Shown: positions 25,526 through 34,928, numbered from the stretch's first letter. The stretch: 41,525 nt of DNA from Haloferax profundi (GCF_001469865.1 NZ_LOPV01000004.1:1-41525); one strand, 5' to 3'. The notes: generated by a model not told the origin, from the sequence alone. Program-made: numbers and translations.

Positions 25526-25996
25526 TTAGGAGAACAGCTTCTTCAGGCGTGCGAACAGACCCTTTTCGGGGTCGCCGCCGCGGCGGACTGGTTCCTCAGA
25601 TTCCGCTTTGGACTCAGAGTCGACCGGTTCGTCGTCCGCCGACTCGGCGTCGCTTCCGTCGTCGCCGAACGAGACGGACCCGGTCTTCCCCGCTTCCGCG
25701 AGTTCGACTGCCTGCTCGATGATTGCCTCGGCGTTGTTGACGCCGTCTTTGACGGTGCCTTTGACGACGAGTTTCCCGTCGAATCGGTCGCGACTGACCG
25801 ACGTGTCCGAGGTGATGATGACCGCGTCGGCTTCCGCGATAGCCTCAGACGACAGTTCGTCTTGGGTCCCCATGGCGCCTTGCACTTCGACGTCGATGTC
25901 GTGGCCGAGACGCTCCCCGGTCTGCAGGAGGTTCTCCGCCGCCATCTGGCTGTGTGCGATACCCGTCGGACAGGATGTGACTGCGACTAATTTCAT
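25526..25996 (-). CDS. ptfB: Fructose PTS enzyme IIB
   Basis: 156 residues. VTSCPTGIAHSQMAAENL holds the phosphorylated Cys9 of fructose-type IIB domains. Residues 1-105 form the domain; VITSDTSVSRDRFDG and KGTVKDGVNNAE complete it. A D/E/S-rich linker follows (about 106-143), ending in a basic amphipathic helix GLFARLKKLFS. It receives phosphate from IIA and passes it to fructose bound by IIC. The start overlaps the ptsI stop by 4 bp. The C-terminal tail may tether it to the membrane or to PtfC (inference). Confidence 0.92.
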   Translation of the reverse strand: MKLVAVTSCPTGIAHSQMAAENLLQTGERLGHDIDVEVQGAMGTQDELSSEAIAEADAVIITSDTSVSRDRFDGKLVVKGTVKDGVNNAEAIIEQAVELAEAGKTGSVSFGDDGSDAESADDEPVDSESKAESEEPVRRGGDPEKGLFARLKKLFS

Positions 25997-27690
25997 TGGT
26001 CTGTGGTTAGGAGGTTAGTGACTTCATCTTTGGTGTCAGCCGCGAGAACCTTTGCAGCGAGCGCTTCTGCCTCCGCTGTGTCCGTCTCCGTGACGGCCGC
26101 TTTCACGTGCGGAACCGTGACCGCACTCATGCTCAACTCGTCTAACCCGAGGCCGACGAGGAGTTCGGTGAGGTCCGGGTCGCCCGCCATCTCGCCGCAC
26201 ATGCCGACCCAACAGTCGTGACCGTCTGCTGCCGAGACAGTCGCGTCGATGGCGTGCAGGACCGCAGGTTGGCGATAGTCGCCGAGTTCAGAGACGCGTT
26301 CGTTGCCGCGTTCTGCGGCCATCACGTACTGCGCGAGGTCGTTCGTCCCGATACTGAAGAAGTCGACGTGCGGTGCGAATCGGTCGGCCATGAACGCCGC
26401 GGCGGGTGTCTCTATCATGATGCCGAACTCGGGCATCTCGTGGGTGAGACCCTCCTCGGCGAGGTCGGACGCGACGGATTCGAATCGCTCGCGTGCCTCG
26501 TGGAGTTCCTCCAGCGTCGTCACGAGCGGAAGCATCACCGACAGTCGCGTCCCGTCGGTGCTTCCCGCGGCCCGCAACAGCGCGCGAATCTGAGTCTCGA
26601 AGAGCGACGCGTCGGGGCCGAGCGACCGCCGAATCCCGCGCTCACCGAGGAATGGATTCTCCTCTTCCGGCAAGTCGAGATACGGAACCGGCTTGTCGCC
26701 GCCGATGTCGAGGGTTCGGACGACGACGCGGCCGTGTTCGAACGACTCCAGTGCGTCGACGTACGCCTCGAACTGTTCGTCTTCGTCCGGTGGGGACTCG
26801 CGGTCTAAGAAGAGGAACTCACTTCGGAACAGGCCGATACCGTCGCCCCCGCGGTCGACTGCGGGTTCGAGGTCGGCAAGCGTTCCGACGTTGGCCGCGA
26901 CTTCGATGCCGACGCCGTCGGCCGTCTCCACGGGACCGCTCCGGACGTGAACGTCCGCCTCGGCAGCGGCGGCCGCTTTCGTGTCGTCGCCGGGGTTGAC
27001 GACGAGGTTACCCGCGTCGCCGTCGACGACGACTTCTGTCCCGTCTTCGACTGACTCCAGTTCCTCGCCGACGCCGACGATGGCGGGCAGGGCGAGCGAC
27101 CGGGCGAAGATGGCTGCGTGAGACGTTCTGCCGCCGGTTACGGTCACGAAGCCTGCGACGCGCTTCGGGTCGAGTTGCGCCGTGTCACTCGGCGTGAGAC
27201 GCTCGGCGACGACGACGCTTCCCTTCGGGAGCGACGAGAGGTCGACGCGTTCGCTGTCCGAGATGACGCGAACGAGTCGGTCACGGATGTCACGCAGGTC
27301 GTCTGCGCGTTCGCCCATGCGTCCGCCCATGCTCTCGAACTGCTCGACGAACCCAGTGAACGTCTCTTGGACGGCGTGTTCTGCCGGTAATCCGCCTTCG
27401 ATGGCGTCGGTGACGCCGTCGGTAATCTGCGGGTCGTTGAGGAACTGCACGTGGGCGTCGAACACGGCAGCCTCTTCTTCACCGACGCGTTCGGCGGTTC
27501 GCGCGCGTTCCGTCTGCAACTCGTCTTCGGCGTCGCTCCGCGCCTCGTCGAAGCGGGCGAGTTCTGCGTCGGCATCGACGTCCTCGGGGGCGGGCGGTTC
27601 TGGAAGGTCGGCGTCCGGGCGGTACCAGACGACCTTCCCGACCCCGGAGAGCGGTGTCACGCCGATACCAGAGAGGGTTCGTTCGGCCAT
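25993..27690 (-). CDS. ptsI: PTS enzyme I (phosphoenolpyruvate-protein phosphotransferase)
   Basis: 565 residues, full length. GGRTSHAAIFAR carries the phosphorylated His191. The C-terminal PEP-binding barrel shows GIGLFRSEFLFL, GDKPVPYLDLPEEENPFLGERGIR, EFGIMIETPAA, FFSIGTNDLAQY and the active-site Cys in VGMCGEMAGDP. It transfers phosphate from phosphoenolpyruvate to HPr. The gene begins 2 nt after ptsH ends and overlaps ptfB by 4 bp. Enzyme I is rare in archaea and was acquired from bacteria. Confidence 0.96.
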   Translation of the reverse strand: MAERTLSGIGVTPLSGVGKVVWYRPDADLPEPPAPEDVDADAELARFDEARSDAEDELQTERARTAERVGEEEAAVFDAHVQFLNDPQITDGVTDAIEGGLPAEHAVQETFTGFVEQFESMGGRMGERADDLRDIRDRLVRVISDSERVDLSSLPKGSVVVAERLTPSDTAQLDPKRVAGFVTVTGGRTSHAAIFARSLALPAIVGVGEELESVEDGTEVVVDGDAGNLVVNPGDDTKAAAAAEADVHVRSGPVETADGVGIEVAANVGTLADLEPAVDRGGDGIGLFRSEFLFLDRESPPDEDEQFEAYVDALESFEHGRVVVRTLDIGGDKPVPYLDLPEEENPFLGERGIRRSLGPDASLFETQIRALLRAAGSTDGTRLSVMLPLVTTLEELHEARERFESVASDLAEEGLTHEMPEFGIMIETPAAAFMADRFAPHVDFFSIGTNDLAQYVMAAERGNERVSELGDYRQPAVLHAIDATVSAADGHDCWVGMCGEMAGDPDLTELLVGLGLDELSMSAVTVPHVKAAVTETDTAEAEALAAKVLAADTKDEVTNLLTTDQ

Positions 27691-27692
27691 GG

Positions 27693-27962
27693 TCAGTGTT
27701 CGGCTTCAGGCGTCGAAAGGATATCTTCTAGTGCGTCGAGGACCGCTTCTGCATCGTCGCCTTCGGCGACCAGGCGCACGTCTTCGCCGGCGGAGACGCC
27801 CAGTCCAGTCACGGCGAGCATACTCGCAGCGGGTGCCAGGTCGTCGGAGTCCGCGCGGCCGAGTTGCACGTCCGCGTCGTACTCGTTTGCCGTCTCGACG
27901 AACTTCGAGGCTGGTCGTGCGTGGAGGCCGTCTTCGGGGACGACGGTGACGATTCGCTCCAT
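27693..27962 (-). CDS. ptsH: PTS phosphocarrier protein HPr
   Basis: 89 residues. EDGLHARPASKFV contains the phospho-accepting His14 and the conserved Arg16. The second half shows AASMLAVTGLGVSAGEDV, where gram-positive HPr has its regulatory Ser; Ser at the exact position is not certain, and no HPr kinase is nearby. It relays phosphate from enzyme I to PtfA. Its start overlaps the ptfA stop by one base (TGATG). Confidence 0.95.
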   Translation of the reverse strand: MERIVTVVPEDGLHARPASKFVETANEYDADVQLGRADSDDLAPAASMLAVTGLGVSAGEDVRLVAEGDDAEAVLDALEDILSTPEAEH

Positions 27963-28426
27963 CAGGCCACCACCTCGCTGAGGATGTCCTGAACCGTCTC
28001 CTTGCTCTCTGCTTCGAGGAGGTTCTCCCGCACGTCTTCGTGCATGAGCGACCGAGAGAGTGCGCTCAGAATCTGGAGGTGGTCTTCGCCACCCTCGGCG
28101 GGGACGAGAATCATGAACAACAGGCGTGCCGGCTTGTCGTCCATGGCGTCGAAGTCGATTCCCTCGGTGGAACGAGCGAATGCGACGGTCGGCGTGGTGA
28201 CTGCGTCCGTCTTCGCGTGTGGGATGCCGATGCCGAAGCCGACGCCGGTGGTCGCCTCTTCTTCTCGTTCGAGGAGTGCGTCGAGCGCCGCCTCGCGGTC
28301 CTCGACACGCCCTGCGTCGACTGCCAGGTCGAGCAGGAATTCGATGGCTCCGTCCTTGGTCGCCGGGGGCTCTTCGAGTGAAATCAGTTCGAGCGGTGTG
28401 ATTGTGCTGATGTCTGCTACGTCCAT
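27962..28426 (-). CDS. ptfA: Fructose PTS enzyme IIA
   Basis: 154 residues. GVGFGIGIPHAKTDAV contains the phospho-accepting His70 of the mannitol/fructose IIA family, and LLFMILVPAEGGEDHLQILSAL is the conserved second half. It accepts phosphate from HPr and gives it to PtfB. It is a separate protein here, whereas bacterial fructose enzymes often fuse IIA with other domains. It lies 42 bp downstream of ptfC in the same operon. Confidence 0.94.
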   Translation of the reverse strand: MDVADISTITPLELISLEEPPATKDGAIEFLLDLAVDAGRVEDREAALDALLEREEEATTGVGFGIGIPHAKTDAVTTPTVAFARSTEGIDFDAMDDKPARLLFMILVPAEGGEDHLQILSALSRSLMHEDVRENLLEAESKETVQDILSEVVA

Positions 28427-28468
28427 GGTACTTCGTTCGGGTATGGAAAGATTGGTCAGGTGCCGTGG

Positions 28469-29599
28469 TCAGTCGTCGCTGCTCTGTGCCGAACTCGCCG
28501 TAACTTCGAAGTCGGGCTTGATACCCGTCGCGATAGCGGCCGTCACGAGCGAGCCGAGCAGGATACAGCCGATGAACGCGAACGGCTGGTTCGACAGCGG
28601 GACGACGAAGATGCCGCCGTGGGGTGCAGGCATCGTCACGCCGAGTGCCATCGAGGCCGCACCCGCGACTGCACTGCCAGCCACGACGCTGGGGATGATG
28701 CGTGCGGGGTCTGCTGCTGCGTAGGGAATCGCACCCTCAGTGATGAACGAGAAGCCGAGGAGAACGCCGCTCTTGGCGTTCTCGTACATCTCTTCTGCGT
28801 ACTTCTGCGGTGCGATGAAGTTCGAGAGCGCGAGGCCGATTGGCGGGACCATCCCGGCAATCATCACGGCGGCCATCGGGGCAGTGACGCCCTCGGAGAT
28901 GAGGCCGACCGAGAAGACGTACGCCACCTTGTTGATGGGGCCGCCCATGTCCGACGCCATCATCGCGCCGAGGATGGCACCGAGGACGATGGCCTGACCG
29001 CCGCCTTGCATGTTGCTCAGGAAGTTCGTGAGGCCCGCGTTCGCGATGGAAATCGGGACGCCCAGCACGAACAGCATAATCGGCGTCAGGACCGCAGTGG
29101 TCGCCACCGGGATGAGGAGCACCGGCATCATCGGTGCGATGAACTCCGGCACGTTGCGCTGTTTGAACCAGCGAGCGACGATACCGGCGAGGAACCCGGC
29201 CACGATTGCGCCGAGGTAGCCGGCACCGGCCGACCCACCCTGGAGACCGATGACGTCACCGGCCGCCTGCAGGACGTTTCCTTGCTGGATGATGTACGAG
29301 AGGATGAACCCCGGTGCCAGGCCCGGACGGTCGGCGATTGCGTACGCGATGTACGCACCGAGGACCGGAACCATGAGCGTGAGTCCCGCCACACCGATTT
29401 GGGCGAGGAACCAGCCTGCCGTGCCAGTGCTACTGAACACGTCTTGTACGTTGTTCGAAAGCGAGGCTACCGCGTAGCCCAGCGCCAGGAAGATTCCGCC
29501 GATAGTCACGAACGGAATCATGAACGATACCCCTGTCATGAGGTCCTCCTTCACCGACGTGAGGTAGGACCGAACCGCGTCTTCTGCATCGTTTGCCAT
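28469..29599 (-). CDS. ptfC: Fructose PTS permease enzyme IIC
   Basis: 376 residues with about nine to ten membrane helices. The N-terminal cytoplasmic stretch (SYLTSVKEDLMTGVSFMIPFV) and the conserved SFITEGAIPYAAADP and APHGGIF segments are typical of the fructose family IIC, the last two forming the sugar-binding and phosphorylation region. It brings fructose in and releases fructose 1-phosphate after transfer from PtfB. It heads ptfC-ptfA-ptsH-ptsI-ptfB with its own promoter (TATA near 29633). Confidence 0.94.
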   Translation of the reverse strand: MANDAEDAVRSYLTSVKEDLMTGVSFMIPFVTIGGIFLALGYAVASLSNNVQDVFSSTGTAGWFLAQIGVAGLTLMVPVLGAYIAYAIADRPGLAPGFILSYIIQQGNVLQAAGDVIGLQGGSAGAGYLGAIVAGFLAGIVARWFKQRNVPEFIAPMMPVLLIPVATTAVLTPIMLFVLGVPISIANAGLTNFLSNMQGGGQAIVLGAILGAMMASDMGGPINKVAYVFSVGLISEGVTAPMAAVMIAGMVPPIGLALSNFIAPQKYAEEMYENAKSGVLLGFSFITEGAIPYAAADPARIIPSVVAGSAVAGAASMALGVTMPAPHGGIFVVPLSNQPFAFIGCILLGSLVTAAIATGIKPDFEVTASSAQSSDD

Positions 29600-29625
29600 A
29601 GTGTTGCCACCCCGTTATCGTTTCT

Positions 29626-29702
29626 ACGCGTATATCTTCAAAAACCCTTTCGAATATGAATGTTCCTGACTGTTTTAGTCCTTAACAAACATTCGTCCGA
29701 AA
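29626..29702 (-). promoter_or_regulatory. ptfC promoter with bipartite inverted repeat
   Basis: GATATACGC (minus strand, near 29629-29637) is the likely TATA box, about 34 nt before the ATG at 29599. Upstream lie GAATGTT (29658-29664) and AACATTC (29688-29694), perfect inverted arms 23 nt apart, flanked by TTTCG (29648-29652) and CGAAA (29698-29702). The symmetry suggests binding of a dimer or tetramer regulator such as GlpR or a sugar-responsive activator. Confidence 0.45.
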
Positions 29703-29704
29703 TG

Positions 29705-30622
29705 TCAGCGAGTCCGGACAGTGGCCACGTCGACGCGTGTCTCGTTCGTGAGCACGTCTTCGAGGTGAGGTACCCGAGTTCCGGCGACGCCGACGACACG
29801 TGCAGCAGTGAGAATCCCCATTCGGAGCGCGTCAGAATCGCTCATCCCGTGTTCGAGTGCCGCGAGGAATCCGGACAGAATCGCGTCACCAGCCCCGACG
29901 GTATCGACGACGTCGACGTCGAGTGCCGGCGCAGACAGGATTTCGTCTTCGGTCACGAGGACAGCACCGTCCGCCCCGAGGGAGGCGAGCACGTACTCGA
30001 ACTGCCCGTCACGGAGCTCTTCTGCCGCAGCAATCGCGTCTTCGTTCGTCTCGACGGTTCGCCCAGTCGCTTCGGCGAGTTCCGACCGATTGGGTTTACA
30101 GACGAAGTAGTCGGCGTCGAGTTCCGCGAGGTACTTCCCGCCCATGTCGACTGCCGTTCGCCAGTCACCCGCCCGCGCGAGTCTATCGACCGATTCGAGC
30201 GCCATTCCGCGCGGGAGACTGCCGCCGACGAGGAGGGTGTCGGGTTCGTTCGCCTGCGCCGCCTCGACGAGTTCGTCCACGTCGCTGTCGACGATGTGCG
30301 GGCCGTTGTGGTTGAGTTTGTACTCGCCGTCGTCGGCGAGAACGGTCGTGTTCAATCGGGTGTGGTCGTCGATGTTCACGAAGTCGCTCGGGACGCCATC
30401 CGCGTCGAGTCGGTCACGAACGAACGTCCCGAAGTGACCACCGAGGAACCCAGATGCTGTCGCCTCGACGTCGAGCGCGGAGACGTACTTTGCGACGTTG
30501 ATTCCTTTGCCGCCGGCGGTGAACACCGCGTCGTCGGTTCGGTGGACGACGCCGGGTTCGAGTGGTTCGTCGAAGTGAATCGTGTGGTCTACCGCAGGGT
30601 TCGGTGTAATCGTGAGAATCAT
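29705..30622 (-). CDS. pfkB: 1-phosphofructokinase (PfkB family)
   Basis: 305 residues. It starts MILTITPNPAVDHTI, as in fructose-1-phosphate kinases. FTAGGKGINVAKYVSAL is the substrate-binding signature, and VDTVGAGDAILSGFLAAL carries the catalytic Asp with the GAGD anion hole. It phosphorylates the fructose 1-phosphate made by the PTS to fructose 1,6-bisphosphate. Its ATG overlaps the glpR stop by 4 bp, giving a coupled glpR-pfkB unit as known in Haloferax volcanii. Confidence 0.95.
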   Translation of the reverse strand: MILTITPNPAVDHTIHFDEPLEPGVVHRTDDAVFTAGGKGINVAKYVSALDVEATASGFLGGHFGTFVRDRLDADGVPSDFVNIDDHTRLNTTVLADDGEYKLNHNGPHIVDSDVDELVEAAQANEPDTLLVGGSLPRGMALESVDRLARAGDWRTAVDMGGKYLAELDADYFVCKPNRSELAEATGRTVETNEDAIAAAEELRDGQFEYVLASLGADGAVLVTEDEILSAPALDVDVVDTVGAGDAILSGFLAALEHGMSDSDALRMGILTAARVVGVAGTRVPHLEDVLTNETRVDVATVRTR

Positions 30623-31386
30623 TGGGAAACTCCGTCGACGACTTCGACGCCCGCGCTCTCTATCTCCTCGCGCGTCGCGGGGTCGAGTTCGCCGTCAGTG
30701 ATGAACAGGTCGATGTCTTCGAGCGTCGCGAACTGGACGAAACTTCGGCGGTCGAGTTTGGAGGAATCGGCGACGAGGACGACTTTGGCAGCCTTCTCGA
30801 CCATCAGTTCTTTCATCCGGGCTTCGTCTTCGTTCGGCGTCGTCAGCCCCGACTCGACGTCGAGTGCGTTCGTTCCCAAGAAGAGAACGTCGAAGTTCGT
30901 CCGTTGCATGAACGATTCTGCAGTCGGGCCGACGAGTGCGCGCGTCCGGCGGCGGAGGGTCCCACCGGTGAGTTTGACCTCGTTGTCCTCGTCGTTCAGT
31001 TCGATGGCGAGTCGCGGCGAGTTCGTGACGGCGAGAACCGTGCCGTCTTTCGGGACGGTCCGGGCGACTTCCATCGTCGTCGTCCCCGCGTCGAAGAAGA
31101 CGACCTGTCCCTCGGCGAGTTCCTCGACAGCGCGTTTCGCGATTGCCCGCTTCGCGTCGAGGTTCTGTACTTCTTTTTGCCCGTAGGTCTGCTCTCGGCC
31201 GACGGAGGTCACGGGAACGGCCCCACCGTGCGACCGTTCGACCAGCCCGCGGTCTTCGAGTTCGCGTAAATCACGACGTATCGTCGCCTTCGAGTACCCG
31301 AGGTCCTCGGAGAGTCCCTCGACCGAGCGGCCGTCAGACTCGGAGACGAGTTCGACGATACGGCGTTTTCGCTCTGCTGGTAACAT
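30619..31386 (-). CDS. glpR: DeoR-family repressor GlpR
   Basis: 255 residues from the ATG at 31386 (MLPAERKRRIVELV). Residues 1-57 form a winged helix-turn-helix (VEGLSEDLGYSKATIRRDLRE split by the turn), followed by SHGGAVPV, the DeoR linker. The C-terminal ~190 residues are a sugar-phosphate-sensing domain with FFDAGTTTMEVAR, TNSPRLAIEL and ADSSKLDRRSF. In Haloferax volcanii GlpR represses the fructose and glucose kinase genes during growth on glycerol. Here it is cotranscribed with pfkB and would control itself and the ptf genes. Confidence 0.93.
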   Translation of the reverse strand: MLPAERKRRIVELVSESDGRSVEGLSEDLGYSKATIRRDLRELEDRGLVERSHGGAVPVTSVGREQTYGQKEVQNLDAKRAIAKRAVEELAEGQVVFFDAGTTTMEVARTVPKDGTVLAVTNSPRLAIELNDEDNEVKLTGGTLRRRTRALVGPTAESFMQRTNFDVLFLGTNALDVESGLTTPNEDEARMKELMVEKAAKVVLVADSSKLDRRSFVQFATLEDIDLFITDGELDPATREEIESAGVEVVDGVSQ

Positions 31387-31446
31387 CTGTAACGATTCCT
31401 CGTTAGATGGGAAGTGGGAGACGAGCAGAGTTAATTGTTTATGTTG

Positions 31447-31507
31447 GATTCCGTTCGTATGTGTTCGGAATCGGGGGAGAGACGAACAGGAACGAAAATG
31501 GATTCCG
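31447..31507. promoter_or_regulatory. Inverted repeat and extra half-site upstream of glpR
   Basis: GATTCCG (31447-31453) and CGGAATC (31466-31472) are perfect inverted arms with a 12-nt spacer. A further TGGATTCCG copy occurs at 31499-31507. They lie just upstream of the A+T-rich core promoter (about 31428-31443) of the glpR-pfkB unit, so a self-binding GlpR site or an activator site is plausible. Confidence 0.42.
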
Positions 31508-31637
31508 ACGAACTGCACGTCGGGCGTGGGTGGGCAGGGGCGAGACCGCAAATTGTCACCGTACAGTCGGGCACGACTGCACGCAGCGTACCACAGCGTG
31601 AAGAGAGACGAGTCGGCGACCAGTCGCGACCGGTCGA

Positions 31638-32612
31638 TTAGAGGCGGTCGAGGATGGCCGCAGTCACGTCTTCGGTAGACGCGTCGCCGCCGAGGTCCGG
31701 CGTCCGCGGACCGTCTTCGAGGACGCCTTCGACTGCCGCACGAACCTGCTCGGCCTCGTCCGCGTAGTCGAGGTAGTCGAGCAGCATGGCGGCCGAGAGG
31801 ATGGTGGCCGCCGGGTTTGCGATACCCTCACCGGCGATGTCGGGGGCAGACCCGTGGACCGGTTCGAACAGGGCGCTGTCCGGGCCGATGTTGGCCGACG
31901 GGAGCAGTCCGAGTCCGCCGACGAGACCCGCAGCGAGGTCCGACAACACGTCGCCCGCGAGGTTCGGACAGACGATGGTGTCGAACTGCGTCGGGTCGAG
32001 ACAGACGCGCGTCGCGAAGGCGTCCATCAGGACTTCTTCGGTCTCGACGCCGCGTTCGTCTGCGACGGAGACGACGGCGTCGCGGAAGCGTCCATCCGTC
32101 TCGCGCATGACGTTCGCCTTGTGGGCGACCTGGAAACTGCCGCCTTCGCCACCGACGTAGTCGCAGGCGTACTCGGCGAGTCGCTCCGAGGCGGACGTCG
32201 TCACCACGCGTGTGAGCGTGGAGAGGTCGTCCGAGAGGCGGTCTTCGTGGCCCGAGTAGACGCCCTCGGTGTTCTCTCGGAGGAAGACGAGGTCTGTCTC
32301 CGGACGGAGTGCGTCGACGCCTGGGTACGCTTTCGCCGGACGGACGTTGACGAACGAATCGACTGCCGTCCGAAGCGGGAGGATGACGTCGGCGGCAGTC
32401 TCGCCTGCCGCGCCGAACAGGGTCGCGTCCGATTCGGCGACGAGGTCGTAGGTCTCCTGCGGGAGCGCCTCGCCCGTCGCTTCCTTCACGTGGTCGCCGG
32501 CGTCGGCTTCCACGAATTCGAAGTCGCCGACGGCGTCGAGTACGTCGACGGCGGCGGGGATGACTTCGCTCCCGATTCCGTCACCAGGGATGACGACGAT
32601 TTCCTCAGTCAT
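31638..32612 (-). CDS. leuB: 3-isopropylmalate dehydrogenase
   Basis: 324 residues, a compact isocitrate/isopropylmalate dehydrogenase. [11 protein letters not shown] opens the nucleotide-binding side. [14 protein letters not shown] is the family motif covering the substrate site, [12 protein letters not shown] holds the catalytic Lys, and [20 protein letters not shown] is the signature block. It oxidises 3-isopropylmalate to the ketoacid precursor of leucine with NAD. It overlaps leuD by 8 bp and ends the ilv-leu operon. Confidence 0.92.
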   Translation of the reverse strand: MTEEIVVIPGDGIGSEVIPAAVDVLDAVGDFEFVEADAGDHVKEATGEALPQETYDLVAESDATLFGAAGETAADVILPLRTAVDSFVNVRPAKAYPGVDALRPETDLVFLRENTEGVYSGHEDRLSDDLSTLTRVVTTSASERLAEYACDYVGGEGGSFQVAHKANVMRETDGRFRDAVVSVADERGVETEEVLMDAFATRVCLDPTQFDTIVCPNLAGDVLSDLAAGLVGGLGLLPSANIGPDSALFEPVHGSAPDIAGEGIANPAATILSAAMLLDYLDYADEAEQVRAAVEGVLEDGPRTPDLGGDASTEDVTAAILDRL

Positions 32613-33213
32613 CGACGTAGGGGAGAGATTGGGCTTTCTCGGCGACTGCGTCGGCGTTCGACTTCATGAGCGCCGTCGTGTCCCAGACACCCTCGGTGAG
32701 TGCCTTTCGCTGTGCGTCGTCGACGGTCACGTCTACGGTGGTCTCTCCGTACGTGACCGTCTCGTTCCCCACGTCGACGTCGATGTCGCCGTCGGGGTTC
32801 TCGTCGACCCACTCCTGGAGTTCGACGATCGTCTCGTGGTCTGCCGTGACCGTCGGGATACCGAGTGCGAGACAGTTGCCGGCGAAGATTTCGGCGAACG
32901 ACTCGCCGACGATAGCGTCGATTCCCCAACGCATGAGCGCCTGTGGGGCGTGTTCGCGCGACGACCCACACCCGAAGTTGGCGTTGACGACCATGATGGA
33001 GGCGTCCTGGAAGTGCGCCTCGTTCATCGGGTGGTCTTTGGGTTCGTCGTGTTCGTCGTATCGCTGGTCGAAGAACGCGAACTCGCCGAGGCCGTCGAAC
33101 GTGACGACTTTCATGAACCGCGCCGGGATTATCTGGTCCGTGTCGATGTCGTTGCCGCGGATGGGAACGCCCGACCCAGAAGCGGAGTCAATCTCTGGAA
33201 TCTCGTCGGTCAT
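32605..33213 (-). CDS. leuD: 3-isopropylmalate dehydratase small subunit
   Basis: 202 residues. [15 protein letters not shown] and [15 protein letters not shown] are the defining motifs of the aconitase-like swivel subunit, the latter supplying the catalytic Ser. With LeuC it isomerises 2- to 3-isopropylmalate. It overlaps leuC by 4 bp upstream and leuB by 8 bp downstream, so the three are translationally coupled. Its N-terminal extension before GNDIDTD is short, as in archaeal forms. Confidence 0.94.
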   Translation of the reverse strand: MTDEIPEIDSASGSGVPIRGNDIDTDQIIPARFMKVVTFDGLGEFAFFDQRYDEHDEPKDHPMNEAHFQDASIMVVNANFGCGSSREHAPQALMRWGIDAIVGESFAEIFAGNCLALGIPTVTADHETIVELQEWVDENPDGDIDVDVGNETVTYGETTVDVTVDDAQRKALTEGVWDTTALMKSNADAVAEKAQSLPYVDD

Positions 33214-34631
33214 GCCGTGGTCACCTCCTTCAGTTCGCGGACGTCAGTCACTTCCCCGGTGATGGCCGCGGCAGCGACCATGCGCGGGTTCATCAGGACG
33301 GTGCGGCCGTCTTTCGACCCCTGCCGTCCGATGAAGTTCCGGTTCGACGAGGACGCAGATGCCTCGTCGCCTTCGAGTTGGTCTTCGTTCATGCCGAGGC
33401 ACATCGAACACCCTGCTTCTCGCCACTCGAAGCCAGCGTCTTCGAACACCTGGTCGAGGCCTTCCGCTTCGGCGGCGGCCTTGACGCGTTGACTGCCAGG
33501 GACGACCATCGCGCGGACGCTATCTGCGACCTGCCGGCCCTTTACGACCTCTGCGGCACGGCGCAGGTCGGGCATTCGGGCGTTGGTACACGACCCGAGG
33601 AAGGCGACGTCGATTTCGTAGCCCTGCATCGTCTCGCCGGGTTCGACGCCCATGTGTTCTTGGGCCATCCGGGCGGTGTCCTGCTTCTCTTCGGGCAGGT
33701 CTTCTGGGGCCGGGATGGGTTGGGTGATGCCGACGCCCTGTCCGGGCGTGGTGCCCCACGTGACGACGGGTTCGAGTTCCGACCCGTCGATGGTGACGAC
33801 GTCGTCGTACTCGGCGTCCTCGTCGGAGCGGATGGACTCCCAGTACGGTTTGAGTTCGTCGAACTTCTCGGGGTTGTCCTGGAAGTAATCGGTCTGCTTC
33901 AGCCACTCGTAGGTGGTCTCGTCGGGGTTGACGTAGCCCGCGCGAGCACCGCCCTCGATGGACATGTTGCAGATACTCATCCGCCCTTCCATGTCGAGGT
34001 TCTCGATTGCCTCGCCGGCGTACTCGTAGACGTAGCCGACGCCGCCTTCGGTTCCGAGACGACGGATGATTTCGAGGACGACGTCCTTCGCTTCGACGCC
34101 GGGGCCGAGTTCGCCCGTGACCTCGATTTTGCGAACCTTCTTTTTCTCCATCGCGACGGTCTGAGTCGCCAGTACGTCGCGGATTTGGCTCGTCCCGATA
34201 CCGAACGCCAGCGCACCGAACGCGCCGTGGGTCGAGGTGTGACTGTCACCACAGACGATGGTCATGCCGGGTTGGGTGAGACCCTGCTCTGGCCCGATGA
34301 CGTGGACGATACCCTGGTCGCCAGAGGTTGGGTCCGAGAAGTTGATTCCCGCGTCGCGGACGTTCTGTTCGAGTTCGGACATCATCTCTTCGGCGGCGTC
34401 GTCACGGAACGGCCGCGACTGGTCCGACGTGGGGACGATGTGGTCGACTGTCGCGTGCGTACGCTCTGGGTACGCGACTTCTAAGTCGCGTTCTTGGAGC
34501 ATCCCGAAGGCCTGCGGACTCGTCACCTCGTGGATGAGGTGCAGGCCGCAGAACAGTTGCGTCTGGCCCGTCGGGAGTTCGGAGACGGTGTGTTCTTCCC
34601 ACACCTTGTCGTAGAGCGTTCCCTCACTCAT
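33210..34631 (-). CDS. leuC: 3-isopropylmalate dehydratase large subunit
   Basis: 473 residues, the bacterial-type length. Conserved blocks are [44 protein letters not shown] and [15 protein letters not shown]; the SCTN Cys and the two Cys of GCSMCLG bind the 4Fe-4S cluster. It pairs with LeuD in leucine synthesis. The start overlaps by 8 bp the small gene at 34624-34905. Confidence 0.95.
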   Translation of the reverse strand: MSEGTLYDKVWEEHTVSELPTGQTQLFCGLHLIHEVTSPQAFGMLQERDLEVAYPERTHATVDHIVPTSDQSRPFRDDAAEEMMSELEQNVRDAGINFSDPTSGDQGIVHVIGPEQGLTQPGMTIVCGDSHTSTHGAFGALAFGIGTSQIRDVLATQTVAMEKKKVRKIEVTGELGPGVEAKDVVLEIIRRLGTEGGVGYVYEYAGEAIENLDMEGRMSICNMSIEGGARAGYVNPDETTYEWLKQTDYFQDNPEKFDELKPYWESIRSDEDAEYDDVVTIDGSELEPVVTWGTTPGQGVGITQPIPAPEDLPEEKQDTARMAQEHMGVEPGETMQGYEIDVAFLGSCTNARMPDLRRAAEVVKGRQVADSVRAMVVPGSQRVKAAAEAEGLDQVFEDAGFEWREAGCSMCLGMNEDQLEGDEASASSSNRNFIGRQGSKDGRTVLMNPRMVAAAAITGEVTDVRELKEVTTA

Positions 34632-34905
34632 CTACGTCACCCGGTACGGACCGGACGGGACCGTCGTCGCGGCCGCGTTTCCAGACTTCGTTCGCGTCCG
34701 CGCCGTTGCGCGGGGTGTGGTCGACGTCTTCCATCGTCTCGGACCCGCCGGTCATCTCCGGCGTGGTTCCGGCCACTTCGCCGCCGTCGGTGGCGGCCGG
34801 ACCGCGCTCGTAGACCGTCGTGAAGGTCTCTCCCGTATAGGGATTGGTGTGGCTGATGTCTCCCATTCGTTCGGCTGTGTCGTCTCGTGTTTCGTTTCGT
34901 GTCAT
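34624..34905 (-). CDS. Small protein of unknown function inside the ilv-leu operon
   Basis: 93 residues from the ATG at 34905; a second in-frame ATG (MGDISHTN) lies 13 codons later and could be the real start. The protein is polar, acidic and Gly-rich, with no signal, membrane segment or Cys. The short [16 protein letters not shown] stretch is its most structured part. It follows ilvC by 23 bp and overlaps leuC by 8 bp, so it is translated in step with LeuC. I recognise no family. Its position suggests a helper of the LeuC/LeuD enzyme or simply a linker gene; neither is shown. Confidence 0.7.
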   Translation of the reverse strand: MTRNETRDDTAERMGDISHTNPYTGETFTTVYERGPAATDGGEVAGTTPEMTGGSETMEDVDHTPRNGADANEVWKRGRDDGPVRSVPGDVDE

Positions 34906-34928
34906 GTGTGTGGGGCGCTGCTGGCTGG

